Below, in pieces: positions 8,461-16,195 of a DNA stretch of 33,774 bases. This stretch comes from an uncultured SAR86 cluster bacterium (GTDB lineage: Bacteria > Pseudomonadota > Gammaproteobacteria > Magnimaribacterales > D2472): NCBI GenBank assembly GCA_902528215.1, contig CABZRR010000002.1:1-33774 (forward strand), written 5' to 3'. The stretch's first letter is position 1; every line of letters begins with the position of its first letter. The position numbers and the translations under genes were made by a program. The notes under the pieces were generated by a model. The model worked only from the letters and a program-made list of their open reading frames with translations. It searched no databases and was not told the DNA's origin.

Positions 8461-9657
8461 ATGAAAATATTATGCGTTTTGTACGATGACCCCAAAGAGG
8501 GTATGCCTTCAAGCTATCCGCTAAAGCAATTGCCTAAACTTGAGAAATACCCCGATGGCATGACATTGCCTTGTCCAAAAGGAAGAGATTTTAATGCAGG
8601 AGAGCTTCTGGGATGTGTGTCTGGTGAACTTGGACTCAGAAAGTTTTTAGAAGATAGGGGACATACATTGGTTGTTACGTCTGATAAAGATGCCGATGGC
8701 TGTATAGCAGACAAAGAATTAGTTGATGCAGATGTTGTTATCTCTCAGCCATTTTGGCCATATTACTTAACAAGAAAAAGAATTGAAAGTGCGCCAAATT
8801 TAAAGATGGCCATTACTGCAGGCATCGGCTCAGATCATGTAGATTTACAAGCTGCAATGGATAACAAGGTTGACGTAGTTGAAGTAACATACTGTAATTC
8901 ACGGTCAGTTGCAGAACATATCGTTATGATGATACTAGCATTGGTCAGGGATTATCATAACCAGCACAGGATAGTGAATGAAGGTGGATGGCATATCGCA
9001 GACGCTGTTAAGAGATCTTATGATGTGGAAGGAATGCACATAGGTACTATTGCAGCCGGGCGTATTGGTTATGATATGTTAAGAAAAATGCATCCATTTG
9101 ATGTACATCTTCATTATTTCGATAAACACAGATTGAGCTCAGATAAAGAAGAGGCATTGAATCTCACTTATCATGACTCAGTTGAATCTTTAGTTGCAGC
9201 TTGTGATGTCATTAACATCAGTTGTCCTCTTCATCCTGAAACTGAGCATTTATTTAATGATGATTTGATTAGTAAATGCAAACCTGGAGCTTATATCATC
9301 AATACTGCGCGTGGAAAAATATGTGATAAAGATGCAATTGTAAGAGCATTAGAGTCAGGACAATTGAGTGGATATGCAGGTGATGTATGGTTTCCTCAAC
9401 CTGCGCCAAATGATCATGTTTGGAGAACCATGCCGCATCATGGGATGACTCCTCACACTTCAGGTACCTCACTATCTGCACAAACAAGATATGCAGACGG
9501 CGTAAGAGAAATATTAGAGTGTTTTTTTGATGGAGGTGAAATCAGGAACCAGTATTTAATTGTTCAAGATGGAGATCTTGCAGGTATGGGAGCTCATTCA
9601 TATACCAAAGGAACAGCAACAGGTGGATCAGAAGAGGCGGCCAAGTTTAAAAAATAG
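8461..9657 (+). CDS. fdh: NAD-dependent formate dehydrogenase (metal-free, D-2-hydroxyacid dehydrogenase fold)
   Basis: Oxidises formate to CO2 with NAD+. The 398-residue protein aligns essentially without gaps in the active-site regions to Pseudomonas sp. 101 FDH as I remember it. The named residues fall at the same numbers: Asn146 (TYCNS), Asp221 (NAD ribose recognition, FDKHR), Arg284 (NTARGK), Gln313 (FPQPAP) and His332 (TPHTSGT). The dinucleotide loop is GTIAAGRIG. Asp221 argues for NAD over NADP. The C-terminal GAHSYTKGTATGGSEEAAKF is also typical. AGAGGAG lies just upstream of the ATG. It directly follows fhs, so it can remove formate released from 10-formyl-THF and yield NADH for respiration. 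Confidence 0.96.
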   Translation: MKILCVLYDDPKEGMPSSYPLKQLPKLEKYPDGMTLPCPKGRDFNAGELLGCVSGELGLRKFLEDRGHTLVVTSDKDADGCIADKELVDADVVISQPFWPYYLTRKRIESAPNLKMAITAGIGSDHVDLQAAMDNKVDVVEVTYCNSRSVAEHIVMMILALVRDYHNQHRIVNEGGWHIADAVKRSYDVEGMHIGTIAAGRIGYDMLRKMHPFDVHLHYFDKHRLSSDKEEALNLTYHDSVESLVAACDVINISCPLHPETEHLFNDDLISKCKPGAYIINTARGKICDKDAIVRALESGQLSGYAGDVWFPQPAPNDHVWRTMPHHGMTPHTSGTSLSAQTRYADGVREILECFFDGGEIRNQYLIVQDGDLAGMGAHSYTKGTATGGSEEAAKFKK

Positions 9658-9670
9658 CTTCATACAACTT

Positions 9671-9715
9671 AGGCAATAAAACAAATGAAATTGGTTGCCT
9701 TGAATTTGATTTTTT
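9671..9715 (+). terminator. Possible intrinsic terminator after formate dehydrogenase
   Basis: AGGCAA at 9671-9676 can pair with TTGCCT at 9695-9700, and a GATTTTTT tract follows at 9708-9715. The stem is only 6 bp with a loop of 18 nt, and the T-run is 7 nt away, so it is weak. Its place just after the fdh stop is right for the end of the fhs-fdh transcript. Confidence 0.3.
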
Positions 9716-9742
9716 GTAGTGCTATTTGCAGCTATTTATAAT
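9714..9742 (+). promoter_or_regulatory. Possible promoter for the MetF-like gene
   Basis: A perfect -10 hexamer TATAAT lies at 9737-9742, with TTGTAG at 9714-9719 as a -35-like element at 17 nt spacing. This would start transcription about 45 nt before the MetF-like ATG. The -35 matches only half of the consensus, and AT-rich DNA yields such -10 boxes often. Confidence 0.35.
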
Positions 9743-9794
9743 AAATTGTTGCAAAGGAAACATTTTACTCTATAAGATTTTAAAATTTTTATAG

Positions 9795-10685
9795 ATGAGT
9801 ATTTCCAACTGGAAAATCATGGAGCAAAGAATAGATACAATTACTCAAAAACTCATAAAGGGCTATTCAATTGAAGTGACACCAAGGTCTGCTTCAAATA
9901 TTGAATCTTTCAAAGATGTGCTTCCTCAAAATACGAGAGTCTATATTGCTTATATTGAAAATGAAGATATCGCGGCAATGGTTGATACTGCAAAAAGACT
10001 TAATGATGAGGGTTTCCACGCTATGCCCCATTTTCCTGCAAGAGCTATCAAAAATGAGGCTGTATTGAATAATTGGATCTCTATGTATAAGAATGAGGCT
10101 GGAGTTGACGAAGCGCTTTTATTAGCTGGCGGACGATCAAAACCAGTGGGAGATTTTGAATCCTCGATTGAATTAATTGAATCAGGCAAATTTGACCAAG
10201 CCGGTTTTAAAAGATTACATATTGCTGGTCATCCAGAAGGTAACAAAGATATAGATCCAGACGGAGGAGAAACTAATGTTTCACAAGCTCTCTCTTGGAA
10301 ACAGGAATTTTCAAATAGGACAGATGCTTCTATGGCAATAACTACTCAGTTTTGTTTCGATGCAGCTGTTGTCAAAAAGTGGGCAGATAATATTAAAAGT
10401 AATGGAATTGATATACCTATCCACATTGGTGTTGCAGGACCTGCAAAACTACAAACATTAATTAAATTTTCAATTGAGTGTGGAGTAGGCGCATCAATGA
10501 AAGTTCTTACAAAACGTGCAAAAGACATTACAAAGCTTTTGCTACCTTATAAACCAACTCAAATATTAAATGATTTAGCAGAGTATAAATCTCAAGATCC
10601 ATCTTTTAACATCGAGCAAGTTCATTTTTTTCCTTTAGGTGGAATAAAAAAAGCTGCTAAGTGGGCAGAAGAATACTGCAACTAA
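9795..10685 (+). CDS. Methylenetetrahydrofolate reductase (MetF)-like protein
   Basis: Predicted flavin-dependent TIM-barrel enzyme of 296 residues, close to the usual MetF length. Matching landmarks are Glu27 in IEVTPRSA (position of the catalytic Glu), AGHPEGN in the middle (GYPEGH in classical MetF) and TQFCFD (TQFFFD in classical MetF). The rest is divergent and the flavin-contact regions are not word-for-word MetF, so this is probably a specialised branch rather than the methionine-biosynthesis enzyme. Beside THF methyltransferase-like genes, fhs and fdh, a role oxidising 5-methyl-THF to methylene-THF is likely. Direction and cofactor are inference. No clear ribosome binding site; Met9 is an alternative start. 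Confidence 0.78.
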   Translation: MSISNWKIMEQRIDTITQKLIKGYSIEVTPRSASNIESFKDVLPQNTRVYIAYIENEDIAAMVDTAKRLNDEGFHAMPHFPARAIKNEAVLNNWISMYKNEAGVDEALLLAGGRSKPVGDFESSIELIESGKFDQAGFKRLHIAGHPEGNKDIDPDGGETNVSQALSWKQEFSNRTDASMAITTQFCFDAAVVKKWADNIKSNGIDIPIHIGVAGPAKLQTLIKFSIECGVGASMKVLTKRAKDITKLLLPYKPTQILNDLAEYKSQDPSFNIEQVHFFPLGGIKKAAKWAEEYCN

Positions 10686-10694
10686 AACCTATTA

Positions 10695-10732
10695 AAAATA
10701 GCCGTTTTTTCATTGAAAAAAGTGACTATTTT
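10695..10732 (+). terminator. Possible intrinsic terminator after the MetF-like gene
   Basis: AAAATAG at 10695-10701 is an exact reverse complement of CTATTTT at 10726-10732. The inner TTTTTTC and GAAAAAA segments also pair around an ATT loop, with a small CCG/GTGA mismatch between. It starts 10 nt after the stop codon. It lacks a clean downstream T-run, and the stem has almost no G+C. Either strand could form it. Confidence 0.4.
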
Positions 10733-10761
10733 ATCCCAAAAAACCATGATAGCATGCTCGT

Positions 10762-11895
10762 ATGTTTAAGACTTCACAACTAGTTTTTAATCCAAGAGTG
10801 AGAAAATCACCATTCTTTCTTTCAACAATAAAGCACGGTGCTAGTGCCTTCACAGTATATAACCATATGTATTTACCAATTAGCTATAAAGGGGTTATTG
10901 AAGATTACAATAATGTGCTAAATGGCGTTCAATTGTGGGATGTTGGAGTTGAAAGACAAATCCAAATTAAAGGACCTGACGCAGAGGCACTGTCACAATT
11001 TTTGACACCTAGAGATATTAAAAAATGTGCAATAGGTCAAGCAATGTATGCCCCATTTTTAGATTTCAATGGAGGATTTTTGAATGATCCAGTTATGCTT
11101 AAGATAAGTGAGGATTGCTATTGGTTTTCGATTGCTGATGGGGACTCACTATTATGGGCCCAAGCTTTAGCTGCTGGATATAAATTTGATGTAGTTGTTG
11201 ATGAGCCAGATGTTTCTCCATTGCAAGTTCAAGGACCAAATTCAGCAAAATTAATGTCTAAAGTATTTGGAGATTGGATTGATGATCTTGGCTTCTATAA
11301 ATTTAAAGAAGTGAATCATAAGGGCATTCCTATGGTAGTTGCAAGAATGGGATACAGCAGAGAACTCTGTTATGAACTCTTTCTTAAGGATCACTCCAAG
11401 GGTGACGAGCTATGGGAGATCTTATGGGAAGCCGGCAAGGATCTAAATATTTCACCTGGAGGTCCAAACATCATTCTTCGACTGGAGGGAGGAATTTTAA
11501 GCTATGGAGGAGATTTTGATAGATCAAATAACCCCTTTGAGGTTGGATTAGAGTGGATGATCGATCTCAATCAAGAAGATGATTTTATTGGCAAAGAGGC
11601 ACTTCGTGAAATAAAATTCAAGGGCCCATCAAGAAAATTAATGGGAGCTGAAATTGAGGGCGATCCAATAAATTTTTCAAATCAGGAACATTTCCCTGTT
11701 TTAGTTGACGGAGAGATTGTTGGCTCTATGAATACCATGACGTATTCACCAAGGCTAGAGAAAAATCTTTCCTATGTATTTTTAGATATCAAGTGTGCAA
11801 AAGTCGGTCAAGAAATATTAATTTCTGCGCCTGATGAAGATCTTAAAGCGAAAGTAGTAGATATTCCTTGGTTAAAGAGAGCGAGAAAAAATTAA
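10762..11895 (+). CDS. DmdA-like THF-dependent methyltransferase/demethylase (GcvT superfamily)
   Basis: A 377-residue GcvT-fold protein, close in length and wording to the DMSP demethylase DmdA of SAR11: FTVYNHMYLP at 30-39, LWDVGVERQIQI at 59-69, Asp109 in GGFLNDPVML (active-site Asp of GcvT/DmdA), Glu205 in CYELF (THF contact; Glu204 in SAR11 DmdA as I recall), and SYGGDFDRSNNPFEVGLE. DmdA moves one methyl from DMSP to THF, giving methylmercaptopropionate. Other DmdA-like paralogues act on unknown methylated compounds, so DMSP is a candidate, not a call. It lies next to the MetF-like gene and convergent to a second paralogue. No strong ribosome binding site; the ATG is chosen by homology. 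Confidence 0.82.
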   Translation: MFKTSQLVFNPRVRKSPFFLSTIKHGASAFTVYNHMYLPISYKGVIEDYNNVLNGVQLWDVGVERQIQIKGPDAEALSQFLTPRDIKKCAIGQAMYAPFLDFNGGFLNDPVMLKISEDCYWFSIADGDSLLWAQALAAGYKFDVVVDEPDVSPLQVQGPNSAKLMSKVFGDWIDDLGFYKFKEVNHKGIPMVVARMGYSRELCYELFLKDHSKGDELWEILWEAGKDLNISPGGPNIILRLEGGILSYGGDFDRSNNPFEVGLEWMIDLNQEDDFIGKEALREIKFKGPSRKLMGAEIEGDPINFSNQEHFPVLVDGEIVGSMNTMTYSPRLEKNLSYVFLDIKCAKVGQEILISAPDEDLKAKVVDIPWLKRARKN

Positions 11896-12043
11896 TTAAG
11901 CTACCAATTTTCATAATGTTTCGCATTATAAAAAATACAAACATCGCATTAATCAAGACAATCACAGTTCTTATTAGTTCAATTTTATTATCATGATCCT
12001 TGGTTTTTTCATTACTAAAAGAACCAAGAGCTATTTTCCACAA
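11843..12043 (-). CDS. Possible small membrane protein at the end of the leftward GcvT operon
   Basis: From a TTG at 12043 this frame gives 66 residues: a charged N-terminus rich in Lys, Asp and Glu, then one strong membrane helix (IRTVIVLINAMFVFFIM), then RNIMKIGS. A charged N-terminus followed by one helix is seen in genuine small membrane proteins. It starts 21 nt after the stop of the upstream GcvT-like gene on the same strand. Against it, the last 17 or so codons run antisense into the convergent DmdA-like gene, the start is TTG, and there is only GGGA very close to it. I recognise no family. Confidence 0.3.
   Translation of the reverse strand: MWKIALGSFSNEKTKDHDNKIELIRTVIVLINAMFVFFIMRNIMKIGSLINFFSLSLTKEYLLLSL
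11999..12028. terminator. Hairpin between convergent GcvT-family genes
   Basis: CTTGGTTTTTT at 11999-12009 pairs with AAAGAACCAAG at 12018-12028 over 11 bp with one G-U pair and an 8-nt loop. It sits in the 169-nt gap where the two convergent transcripts should end. The tracts that usually follow a terminator are weak on both strands. If the small membrane protein above is real, the hairpin lies inside its coding region. Confidence 0.4.
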
Positions 12044-12064
12044 TTCCCAGATTAAAAATAGTCT

Positions 12065-13369
12065 TTAATCAGCGTAATCTAACCCCTTAGATTTTTGAAC
12101 TTCCCTTTTATTAGGATTAACAGACTCTCTGAACGGCACATCGACAATTTCACCTTGAGCCGCAACACCGGACTCTTCAGAATATTCATCAGGCAGTCTT
12201 ACCTGTAATTTTGTACCAATTTCTGATAAGTTCCATGGTACCCATCCAAGCGCAACATTAGTCTCTAATTCTGGCGACCACCATGGAGATGTAACATAAC
12301 CCATATCATTTCCGTCTTGGTCAGCTACGATCCAGAAGTCCGGAGCATAGTCTGTGATATTTTTCCCGCCAAAAATCATCCCAACCATTTTCATCTTAAA
12401 TGGAAAATCTCCGGCATCAATTACATTACGCTGACGTTCAAGTTCTTTTTTACCAATATAATCAGCTTTTTTATTCCTGGGCACCTGATAGCTGAGATTA
12501 ACTTGGAATGGAGATGTTTCATGATCTAAGTCTTGGCCCCAAGATAAAATACCTGCCTGAATTCGTCGATGATGAGCTGGTGCAATTACCATTAAGCCAA
12601 ACTCTTCTCCAGCTTCAAGAACTCCATTCCAAACAGTTTCCGCATTTTCATGCGAATCTCGAACATATATTTCATAACCTTTCTCGCCAGTAAAGCCAGT
12701 TTGACTTATTACAACATCCGCCCCACCTATTTTAGTTTCCATTAGGCCATAATAAGGAACATCTCTTAATTCTTCTCCTGCTAGTTTTGCCATAAGGTCC
12801 TCAGAAAGAGGGCCTTGAATTTGAAGAGGGCAGACATCAATTTCATCAATCTCGACATCATATTTTTTATTTACATTTACACCCTGTAGCCAAAATAATA
12901 AGTCGCTATCTGAAAGAGAGAACCAAAATTCATCCTCAGATAATCTTAGCAAGACTGGATCATTCAAAATTCCGCCTTTTTCATTACATAAAATTGCATA
13001 TTTTCCATTACCAGGAACTATTTTTGTGGCATCTCTTGTAATTACATAGTCTGTAAATGTTTCTGCGTCTGGACCTTTAACTCTTATTTGCCTCTCAACC
13101 GCCACATTCCACATGGTAACTCTGTTTACTAGCGCGTCGTATTCGACCATTGCTCCGCCATCTTCAGGCTTCACATAACCACGGGGATGATAAATACGAT
13201 TATATACGGTGGCTCTCCAGCACCCAGCTTCGTGAGATAAATGCCAAAAGGGCGATTTTCTTACTCTTGTAGAAATCAATAGTTCAGTAGGCGTTCTTCC
13301 ACTTTGTCTAAGATTGATTGGTACCACTCGATCACTTTGATCAACACTTGGATGGTTTGGATGTTCCAT
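12065..13369 (-). CDS. GcvT-superfamily aminomethyltransferase, second DmdA-like paralogue
   Basis: A 434-residue paralogue of the convergent neighbour, with extra N- and C-terminal tails. Shared blocks include TRVRKSPFW at 34-42, TVYNRIYHP at 54-62, MWNVAVERQIRVKG at 86-99, Asp137 in GGILNDPVLL and Glu233 in GYEIYV, so both the active-site Asp and the THF-contact Glu are kept. The substrate region differs (SWGQDLDHETSPFQ instead of the DmdA-type segment), so it probably demethylates another compound. AGGGGG sits upstream of the ATG. It follows the FAD oxidoreductase-GcvT fusion gene by 40 nt in the same direction, suggesting the two act on the same or consecutive substrates. Substrate not assigned. 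Confidence 0.8.
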   Translation of the reverse strand: MEHPNHPSVDQSDRVVPINLRQSGRTPTELLISTRVRKSPFWHLSHEAGCWRATVYNRIYHPRGYVKPEDGGAMVEYDALVNRVTMWNVAVERQIRVKGPDAETFTDYVITRDATKIVPGNGKYAILCNEKGGILNDPVLLRLSEDEFWFSLSDSDLLFWLQGVNVNKKYDVEIDEIDVCPLQIQGPLSEDLMAKLAGEELRDVPYYGLMETKIGGADVVISQTGFTGEKGYEIYVRDSHENAETVWNGVLEAGEEFGLMVIAPAHHRRIQAGILSWGQDLDHETSPFQVNLSYQVPRNKKADYIGKKELERQRNVIDAGDFPFKMKMVGMIFGGKNITDYAPDFWIVADQDGNDMGYVTSPWWSPELETNVALGWVPWNLSEIGTKLQVRLPDEYSEESGVAAQGEIVDVPFRESVNPNKREVQKSKGLDYAD

Positions 13370-13409
13370 TTTGTTTCCCCCTATAAATGAATATTATATT
13401 GTAAATTAC

Positions 13410-16004
13410 TTATGCGCGTACCCTCTGATTTTTTGAATCATAAAGAGACCCCTTACCAACTATTTGTACCGTCATTGGATATATACCATCACCGTTTTCA
13501 TCAAAATATTCTAATGATAGTGATTTGCCAACTTTTGCAATGTTCTTGGGTAAATATCCCATTACGACAAATTTTTTGATCGATGGACAATAAGACATTC
13601 CAGTTGAATAGGATCTTCTTCCTTTACTATCTAAAGGCACTTCTCCGTTGGCAGGATCAATAATTGGTGAGATGCCAACAGGATATCTTGGCTCACCTGA
13701 CACGTTTAAATCATCCAATGTCATGGTGCATAGAATTGCACATGGATCCTTTTCTCGATGAGATAAGTGAGCTGCTTTGCCATGGAAATCTGCTTCTTTT
13801 ACAATGGGTCTTTGAATGGCTGCCTCAATAGCATTATATTCTGTTTCAAGATCAGCCCCTTGAAGTCTGAAGCTTTTTTCAAGACGTCTGCTATTTGCAT
13901 ATGTTTCTATGCCGACTGGCACTACCCCAACATCAAGCAATGAATCATATAATGATAAACCATCTTCTTTATCGTTATTAAAGTAGATTTCCCATCCACT
14001 CTCACCAACATATGAAATTCTAGCTGCCCAAACATCAACCTTTCTACCGCCAGATAAATTAAGAGTTAAATTTTTAGAGGTTGCAAAAGGAAAGTTTTTA
14101 ATATCAATTTCATTTGGGTCTATAAAATTACTCAGGGCATGTAATGCTTTTGGTCCCCATAAACCTATAGTTGCAATATCATGAGTTCTAATATTTATTT
14201 CTGCATTTAACCCATTGTCATCTCTGTAATTTCGCAGTGTAACCCAATCTCGATTCCCGTCAGCACCACCAGTTACAACTCGGTAACTATCATTTCCTAA
14301 ACGTGAAATAGTAAGGTCAGCATGAACTCCACCGTCTTCATCTAGAAAATTTGTGTAAATAACTTTACCTTCGGGAGTATTGCCTCCAACCCTTGCTACT
14401 GACAAGTATTCCAACATGCGCTCAGCATCTGCACCCTTCACATCCATAATAGGGAAGTGAGACAAGTTAATCATGCCAACTGAATCACTCATAGCTAGAT
14501 GCTCCGCATTAGCGATGTCATAGGGCACGTGGCGTTTATCCCATTCATTCTTTCTTACCGGCACTTCCTTAATGTACTGTTCAAGTTTTTCTCTATTGGT
14601 AGAATATGCAAGAGCTCTTTCCCAACCAGCAACTTCATTTTCAAAATGACCACCAAGCTCTTTTTCTCTTTCATAGAATGGACTTATAAACATTTCTCTA
14701 TGACTAATATATGGTTCTCTTGGATGAACAGCAGGCGTATAGATGGTTTGAGAGTTTTCAAATGCTCTTGATTTAACAAATTCTTTTTCTTTTTGATGTG
14801 GATAGAATCTAGATATGTCGAATGAATGCATATCTACTTGTGTTTTACCATTGACCATTGCCTCAGCACAAAGTCTAGCGCAACCTGGACCATCTTTAAC
14901 CCAAACAGCTTCACATAACCAAAATCCTCTAATTTCAGGGCTTTCACCAATCAATGAACCTGCATCAGCTGTCACAGAAAGTAGTCCATTAAATGAGCTT
15001 TTTTCATCCCAGCCTAATTCACTAAGTATTGGTGTTGTTTCAAAAGCTTTTTCAAGGGGCTCAGCAATTTCTTCAAGATCCAAATATCTCATAGAATCAG
15101 ATAGCATAGTTTTATCAGGATTCCCTATATCTGCGGGATCAACTAATCGAGGATTTTTGTCCTCATAAAATCCCCACTCGATCATACCACCATGAAATTT
15201 TCCTGTGTCTCTAACATAAGCTGAATTTCCCTGATCTCTAAGCAATGGATGAACAAGCATTTCTTTAGTACCTTGAATATCCTCGTATGGTCCAAAAAAT
15301 AACAGTGGATGCTCAAGAGGCATTAATGGAACTCCAACTCCAGCCATATCGCCCAATAAAGGTCCCCAGATCCCTGATGCAATCACAACTTTATCCGTTT
15401 TAATTGTTCCTTTTTCTGTCAGTACAGCAACAATTTTTCCATTTTCTGTTTCAAATCCTATTGCTGGAGTATCTGTAAATGTTTTTAATGCACCTTTTTC
15501 TTTGGCAGTTTCTACAGCAAAGTTAACTACTTCTTGCGATCTTGGAACTACCAGACCTGCATCTGGATCCCACATAGCACCGATCAAAGATTCTTCTTCA
15601 AGCAAGGGTAATTTTTCAACTGCTTCAGCAGCTGATATTAATTTAACATTGGTACCAAATGCTTTTCCTGATGCAACTTTTCGCTTCAGTTCTTCCCATC
15701 TTGCATCATCACCTTTTCGGCAGATTTCAAGACCACCTTTTTTTAAAAAAAAGCCATTGTCTTCGTAGAACTTTCTACTAAAGTTTGTTGTCCAACAGCC
15801 CAACTTGTCATGGGTAGTGTTGTATACAAAATCTGAGGCATGCGCAGTGGACGCAATATCAGAAGGAATGATTGTTGATTTTTCTAATCCAACAATATTT
15901 TTTTGACCTAATTCTGTCAGCCAATATGCCAACATAGATCCGACTATGCCACCAACTCCCACGATTACTACTTCAGCATCTGTAGGAAATTTAGAAGATT
16001 CCAT
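13410..16004 (-). CDS. FAD-dependent oxidoreductase fused to GcvT domains (dimethylglycine/sarcosine dehydrogenase-like)
   Basis: An 864-residue two-part enzyme. Residues 10-380 form a DAO-type FAD domain with dinucleotide motif VIVGVGGIVGS (13-23). His55 in STAHAS corresponds to the His that covalently holds FAD in dimethylglycine dehydrogenase. Residues about 385-440 match the linker domain (FAO_M). Residues about 440-720 are a GcvT domain with Asp563 (GGVHADLTI) and Glu672 (GWEIYF), and a GcvT C-terminal barrel follows. Relatives oxidise an N-methyl group and hand the methylene to THF inside one protein. The substrate may be dimethylglycine, sarcosine or another methylamine; it is not determined. 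A GAGG site precedes the ATG, and the gene heads a leftward operon with the GcvT-like gene. Confidence 0.87.
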   Translation of the reverse strand: MESSKFPTDAEVVIVGVGGIVGSMLAYWLTELGQKNIVGLEKSTIIPSDIASTAHASDFVYNTTHDKLGCWTTNFSRKFYEDNGFFLKKGGLEICRKGDDARWEELKRKVASGKAFGTNVKLISAAEAVEKLPLLEEESLIGAMWDPDAGLVVPRSQEVVNFAVETAKEKGALKTFTDTPAIGFETENGKIVAVLTEKGTIKTDKVVIASGIWGPLLGDMAGVGVPLMPLEHPLLFFGPYEDIQGTKEMLVHPLLRDQGNSAYVRDTGKFHGGMIEWGFYEDKNPRLVDPADIGNPDKTMLSDSMRYLDLEEIAEPLEKAFETTPILSELGWDEKSSFNGLLSVTADAGSLIGESPEIRGFWLCEAVWVKDGPGCARLCAEAMVNGKTQVDMHSFDISRFYPHQKEKEFVKSRAFENSQTIYTPAVHPREPYISHREMFISPFYEREKELGGHFENEVAGWERALAYSTNREKLEQYIKEVPVRKNEWDKRHVPYDIANAEHLAMSDSVGMINLSHFPIMDVKGADAERMLEYLSVARVGGNTPEGKVIYTNFLDEDGGVHADLTISRLGNDSYRVVTGGADGNRDWVTLRNYRDDNGLNAEINIRTHDIATIGLWGPKALHALSNFIDPNEIDIKNFPFATSKNLTLNLSGGRKVDVWAARISYVGESGWEIYFNNDKEDGLSLYDSLLDVGVVPVGIETYANSRRLEKSFRLQGADLETEYNAIEAAIQRPIVKEADFHGKAAHLSHREKDPCAILCTMTLDDLNVSGEPRYPVGISPIIDPANGEVPLDSKGRRSYSTGMSYCPSIKKFVVMGYLPKNIAKVGKSLSLEYFDENGDGIYPMTVQIVGKGSLYDSKNQRVRA

Positions 16005-16195
16005 AATACCTCGTTATAATTTTTCGTATTCTAGAATATAGCTACAATATAAACCCTGTATATATGTCTGTCTATCGAAAAATTCCTCAATTTATGTATA
16101 AAAAATAAGCAATTTTTTTATATAATTAATTTTAATATTTTGAGGATTTAAACCTTTTTTTTACTTAAAATGTAGAAAATTAATCAGGATTTTCC
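16005..16195 (-). promoter_or_regulatory. Upstream region of the FAD oxidoreductase-GcvT operon
   Basis: A 191-nt AT-rich gap between two leftward genes, long for this window, so the GcvT operon probably has its own promoter here. I see an AT-only hairpin (TAAAAAAT at 16099-16106 with ATTTTTTT at 16112-16119) that could end the upstream transcript, and GAGG just before the ATG at 16004. I see no glycine riboswitch fold or other RNA element. Confidence 0.35.

Noticed and set aside
10762-11895. Naming the gene dmdA outright
   Set aside because: DmdA-like paralogues with other or unknown substrates share the same landmarks; clade assignment needs a tree.
14815-15168. 117-residue frame on the + strand inside the FAD-GcvT fusion
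   Set aside because: Its Ser/Pro-rich composition mirrors the codons of the real gene on the other strand; no motif or ribosome binding site.
16005-16195. Glycine riboswitch upstream of the GcvT-domain operon
   Set aside because: No conserved riboswitch core or long paired stems are visible; the stretch is almost all A and T.
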